The notes beneath the pieces are model-generated. The model saw only the letters and a list, made by a program, of their open reading frames with translations. It searched no databases and had not been told where the DNA came from. A program made the position numbers and the translations under genes. Below, in pieces: positions 38,638-41,902 of a stretch of DNA of 41,902 nt. Within the stretch, counting starts at the first letter, position 1; each line of letters starts with the position of its first letter. This DNA is from SHZI01 sp964417725 (GTDB lineage: Bacteria; Pseudomonadota; Gammaproteobacteria; Steroidobacterales; GCA-2729495), in NCBI GenBank assembly GCA_964417725.1, contig CAYQIV010000026.1, forward strand, positions 1 through 41,902, in the 5' to 3' direction.

Positions 38638-40134
38638 ATGCGGTTTAGACCCAGCTCCTTCGCGAGGGACTTTCTCGGCACGCTGGCAGCATCCGGTGTC
38701 GGCGTGATTAGCATGGTGCTGATTACGCGGCTGCTGGCCGCTCATCTTGGTCCGGAAGGGTTCGGCGCATACTCGACGGCACGTCGCGTGCTTACCGCCA
38801 TCGAGCCGGCCACGACCATGGCCATTAGCATTACGTTGACCCGTTATCTGGCCATGGCTGCCAGTGATCAACAGCGAACTGCGTATCTAAGAGCCGCGTT
38901 GCTGCTTGTGCTTGTTCCCATGATTGCAGTCGTTGCCGCAGGTTTGTGGTTTTCCGAGGCGCTCGCCGGCTACCTGTTCTCCGGCGCCAGGAACTACGAA
39001 TCGTTGTGGGTGGCAACGATTGTGCTTATCTGCGGAAATTCTTTCTACCTGACCTTGTATGCATGGTATCGCGGCACCAGCCAGGTCAGGTTATGCAATT
39101 ACTGGCAGATTGCGATTGTCGGAATCGGGCCGCTCATTGTCGTGGTGGTTGCAGCCCCGGAGGGCTCGGCTGCGCTGGTCATCGCATGTATGGCGCTACT
39201 GATGCTGGTAAGTCTTGTCCCGTTGCTGGCGGCATCACAACAGGAGTCCCTGCCCTGGAGTTGGGACCGTATCCGAGCTGAGATATATCAACTGTGCTCG
39301 TACGGTCTCCCCAGGGTTCCCGGTAGCGTTGCCTTCGGGGGCATGCTGGCGGTAGGCCCGATTTTGGCATCCGGGACTGGAAACATGGAGACGGCGGGCT
39401 ATCTGGTGGTGGGCCAGTCATTGCTTCGCCTCGTTGAAGCGGGGACTGACTCATTCAGTCGAGCAGCGTTTCCCAGAGTGGCGCAGGCATTCTCCGCCGG
39501 TGGCACAGGTGAACTCCGGGCGACCGTTGAGAGGATAGTATTCTTCACATTGGACGCCGGCTTCTTCGTTACCGTCCAGCTGGTTGCGGTGAGTAGTTGG
39601 TTGATGGCGATCTGGCTGGGGCCAAACTACGTGGCCGGGACGCCTGTTGTCCGTATCACGTTGCTGGCGCTCGTGCCCTATCTGCTCTATGTGATGCTGC
39701 GGTCCATACTCGATGCGATCAACCCGCGGGCGGTGACGACTGCGTACCTGCTGGTGTCGTTCGTGGTGGTGCTCGCGGCTTCGTCACTTCTATGGGGTAG
39801 CGGTTTTGGCTCAGTCAGCTGGGCTGTCGGCACGACCGCAGGGTTCGTCACGCTGGGTGTACTGACCCTGCGCAGGGTCCTTGCAGATTTCTCGATTTCA
39901 TGGTCGAAGGTGCTGCGAATTCCGGAAATCGCCATCTCAATGGTTCTCGGCTTGCCATGGCTGCTGTTCTCGCGTTATACCGCCGCATCGGAATTCACAT
40001 GGCTCGAGTCGCTGCTTGGAGCTTCCGTGATCGGGTTATCTATAGTGGCTGTGTATGCGGTATTTCTTCTAAAACGAAAACCGGAGTGGTTGATCGCCCT
40101 GCACGCGCAGCTCCAGGGCTCTCGCGTTAACTGA
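38638..40134 (+). CDS. Wzx-type lipid-linked oligosaccharide flippase
   Basis: The 498-residue product has the layout of the polysaccharide transporter (MATE/MOP) fold, about twelve to fourteen helices. It opens with FARDFLGTLAASGVGVISMVLITRLLAAHLGPEGFGAYS, the usual start of Wzx-like flippases where LGPEGFG or similar follows helix 1. It would move undecaprenyl-linked repeat units across the inner membrane for Wzy. It begins three bases after the Wzy-like stop codon, so the two are probably translationally coupled. Shares the lower-GC codon use of its neighbours. Confidence 0.88.
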   Translation: MRFRPSSFARDFLGTLAASGVGVISMVLITRLLAAHLGPEGFGAYSTARRVLTAIEPATTMAISITLTRYLAMAASDQQRTAYLRAALLLVLVPMIAVVAAGLWFSEALAGYLFSGARNYESLWVATIVLICGNSFYLTLYAWYRGTSQVRLCNYWQIAIVGIGPLIVVVVAAPEGSAALVIACMALLMLVSLVPLLAASQQESLPWSWDRIRAEIYQLCSYGLPRVPGSVAFGGMLAVGPILASGTGNMETAGYLVVGQSLLRLVEAGTDSFSRAAFPRVAQAFSAGGTGELRATVERIVFFTLDAGFFVTVQLVAVSSWLMAIWLGPNYVAGTPVVRITLLALVPYLLYVMLRSILDAINPRAVTTAYLLVSFVVVLAASSLLWGSGFGSVSWAVGTTAGFVTLGVLTLRRVLADFSISWSKVLRIPEIAISMVLGLPWLLFSRYTAASEFTWLESLLGASVIGLSIVAVYAVFLLKRKPEWLIALHAQLQGSRVN

Positions 40135-40143
40135 TTAGAAAGA

Positions 40144-40995
40144 ATGGATCTAACAATGCAAGACCAAGCACTGGTGTCCCATCTGCAATCAAGGCAAATA
40201 ACTTCGGCCGAGTGGGTATCAACCCTGGAAGAAAGAAAACGCCAGGAGCTGGAGTTCCACGACCATCACCGTGACCGGGCGGCAAGCAACGACGCAGTCG
40301 ATCAGGATACGTATGAAAAGCTTTATGGAAACAAGAAGTACTATGCTGCCACAACGGCTTCACATCAGTACGTCGATGACTGGATTCGTTGCAATGCACG
40401 CGACAAGATCTTTCTTGATTATGCTTGTGGCAATGGTTTCAACGCGATTGCGGCAGCACAGGCCGGTGCCCGTCTTTCAATTGGGCTGGATATAAGTCCG
40501 GTATCTGTCGAAAATGCGACAAAGGATGCCGAAGCGGCAGGTATCTCCGAAAAGACCTTCTTCATCCAGGCCGATGCTGAAAATACCGGCCTTCCTGCTG
40601 CCTCAGTAGACACTGTCATATGCAGCGGCATGCTTCATCATCTTGATCTCTCATACGCGTTCCCCGAGCTTCGCCGCATCTTGGCCCCTGGGGGGAAGAT
40701 TCTGGCGGTCGAAGCCCTCGACTATAACCCGCTCATCAAGTTGTATCGCCACATGACCCCTGGGATGCGTACGGAGTGGGAAAAAGCACATATTCTGAGC
40801 ATGGCCGATGTCCGTTTTGCGGAGCGATTTTTTACCGTGAGCGAGATTCGTTTCTGGCATCTGGCCAGCATTCTCGGCACCTTTGCTCCTGCGGCGCTTC
40901 CGATCCTGAATGGAGTGGACGCCGTGCTGACCCGGCTGCCATTAGTCAAATACCTCGCATGGATATTTACCTTCGAGCTTGGCAAGCCTAAGTGA
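40144..40995 (+). CDS. Class I SAM-dependent methyltransferase
   Basis: The 283-residue product has the Rossmann-fold methyltransferase motifs: motif I FLDYACGNGFNAIAAAQAGA (about residues 96-115), acidic loop GLDISPVSVENA, motif for adenine binding IQADAENTGLPAASVDTVICSGMLHHL and the post-core LRRILAPGGKILAVEA. It is most like Methyltransf_11/UbiE-type enzymes. The N-terminal 85 residues (helical, charged) are not recognised. In this setting it probably methylates a sugar or a lipid-linked intermediate, but that is inferred from context. GAAAG precedes the ATG at 40144 closely; an ATG at 40156 is an alternative. Base composition is the lowest in GC seen in the window. Confidence 0.88.
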   Translation: MDLTMQDQALVSHLQSRQITSAEWVSTLEERKRQELEFHDHHRDRAASNDAVDQDTYEKLYGNKKYYAATTASHQYVDDWIRCNARDKIFLDYACGNGFNAIAAAQAGARLSIGLDISPVSVENATKDAEAAGISEKTFFIQADAENTGLPAASVDTVICSGMLHHLDLSYAFPELRRILAPGGKILAVEALDYNPLIKLYRHMTPGMRTEWEKAHILSMADVRFAERFFTVSEIRFWHLASILGTFAPAALPILNGVDAVLTRLPLVKYLAWIFTFELGKPK

Positions 40996-41064
40996 CCATG
41001 ATCCGCTAACCTACTGGCACGTCAGCCGAATCGGCATGACAAGAGAATGCAGAGGCGATCACAT

Positions 41065-41902
41065 ATGGAGTCAACGCAAAACGGCGATGTCCAGTCGGCC
41101 GAGACTGTCGATGTCGGCGAGTACTGGCGAATATTTCGTCGACGCGCCGGGTCAATCGCATTGACGGTGCTCGTCGCGACCCTGGTCACTGGCGCCTACG
41201 CGTGGCTCTCAACACCGATCTACCGCGCCGAAGCCCTGCTGCTGCCCGCGGAGGCTCAGGAGGGTGGGGGCGCACTGGCGGGCATTGCCAGCCAGTATGG
41301 AGGATTGGCGGCGTTAGCCGGCGTGAATGTCGATGCTCGGGACGGTCGGGAAGAGTCGTTAGCCATACTCAAATCAAGGGAATTTATCGGGCGGTTCGTT
41401 AATGAACAGAAGATCTCTGCCTTGCTTCTGGAAGACGCAGCGCCGCCGCCGTACATGTTCTGGAAACGGCGTCGCACAGACCAGCTGTCGGCAGTGGATC
41501 ACTTCAGGAATCGCGTGCTGAGGGTGTCAGCGGCGAAGAATTCCGGGCTGGTCACACTTGCGATCGAATGGAAGGACCGGGAAATGGCAGCTAAATGGGC
41601 CAATAGTCTCGTCAAAGCACTTAATGACCACATGAAAGAACGTGCAGTCGATGAAAGCAACAAGAGTCTACGTTTTCTTGCGGATGAGATCGCCAAGACC
41701 AGCAAGATAGAGTTGCAGGCAGCAGCGTCATACCTCGTGCAGTCGCAAATGCAGCAATCAATGCTCGCGAACGTACGAGATGAATACGCGTTCAGGGCAA
41801 TAGACCCGGCAGTGGTACCCGCAGAAGATGAATACGTCAAGCCGAAAAGGGGTTCTACCCCATTTCCACGGACGGTTGAGTCAAGGCTGAAAACTCCCGG
41901 TC
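41065..41902 (+). CDS. Wzz-like chain-length determinant protein, 5' part, possibly interrupted
   Basis: The reading frame is open from ATG 41065 (AGAGG ten bases upstream) to the window end, 279 codons. Residues about 14-27 (VDVGEYWRIFRRRA) and the helix IALTVLVATLVTGAYAWLS are the normal cytoplasmic start and first membrane segment of the Wzz/polysaccharide co-polymerase family. The periplasmic part shows ESLAILKSREFIGRFV, a long coiled-coil region and the DPAVVPAEDEYVKPKR stretch (residue 262). That stretch normally leads straight into the second membrane helix. Here it is followed by polar residues (GSTPFPRTVESRLKTPG) instead, so the last ~52 bases do not look like the rest of the gene. 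It would set chain length of the polymer made by the Wzy-like protein. Confidence 0.85.
   Translation, partial: MESTQNGDVQSAETVDVGEYWRIFRRRAGSIALTVLVATLVTGAYAWLSTPIYRAEALLLPAEAQEGGGALAGIASQYGGLAALAGVNVDARDGREESLAILKSREFIGRFVNEQKISALLLEDAAPPPYMFWKRRRTDQLSAVDHFRNRVLRVSAAKNSGLVTLAIEWKDREMAAKWANSLVKALNDHMKERAVDESNKSLRFLADEIAKTSKIELQAAASYLVQSQMQQSMLANVRDEYAFRAIDPAVVPAEDEYVKPKRGSTPFPRTVESRLKTPG
41849..41902. other. Terminal segment not matching wzz, possible insertion edge
   Basis: From about 41849 the sequence stops encoding the expected membrane helix in any of the three forward frames. It begins with a small inverted repeat GGGGT-TCT-ACCCC (41849-41861). It may be the terminal end of an insertion sequence or an assembly break at a repeated element; only 54 bases are visible and no transposase can be read. 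Confidence 0.35.

Noticed and set aside
41025..41035. Palindrome GCCGA-A-TCGGC between the methyltransferase and Wzz-like genes
   Set aside because: Arms of five bases around a single base cannot form a hairpin and are expected by chance.

Overview
The window is chromosomal DNA from a GC-rich bacterium, most likely a gammaproteobacterium of the Xanthomonadales/Steroidobacterales kind. This rests on an F1 ATP synthase operon followed by glmU, proteobacterial Acs, RmuC and GlmS, a TonB-dependent receptor of the type common in those groups, and a CzcCBA metal efflux system. The taxon is an inference from protein resemblance. No rRNA, tRNA, CRISPR array or complete mobile element was seen.

Positions 2-5160 hold the end of the ATP synthase operon (3' part of atpA, then atpG, atpD, atpC) and glmU. 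In many gammaproteobacteria glmS follows glmU directly. Here glmS (17243-19078) lies about 12 kb further on. The intervening segment carries a TonB-dependent receptor, a GNAT-nitrilase fusion, a metal-efflux block (a small secreted His/Cys protein plus czcC, czcB, czcA), a MOSC protein on the minus strand and a hotdog thioesterase.

Positions 19332-28390 hold a divergent pair. On the minus strand is an MHYT-PAS-PAS-PAS hybrid-less sensor kinase. On the plus strand is a 2021-residue secreted SpvB/FG-GAP/RHS protein that looks like the TcB and TcC subunits of Tc toxins joined in one chain, with a roughly 260-residue C-terminal tail of unknown function. rmuC follows. It converges on a compact minus-strand run of four genes (34264 down to 29820): fructosamine kinase family, acs, a Blc-type lipocalin lipoprotein and a beta-propeller protein.

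Positions 34426-41902 are the start of an exopolysaccharide or O-antigen Wzx/Wzy locus: a polysaccharide export protein with six SLBB repeats, a Wzy-like polymerase, a Wzx-like flippase, a SAM-dependent methyltransferase and a 5' fragment of a Wzz-like chain-length protein. Base composition falls visibly just after the SLBB gene, at a strong stem-loop (37142-37177), which suggests that the serotype-like part was acquired separately. The final ~52 bases no longer match what a Wzz protein should contain at that point. They may be the edge of an insertion or an assembly end.
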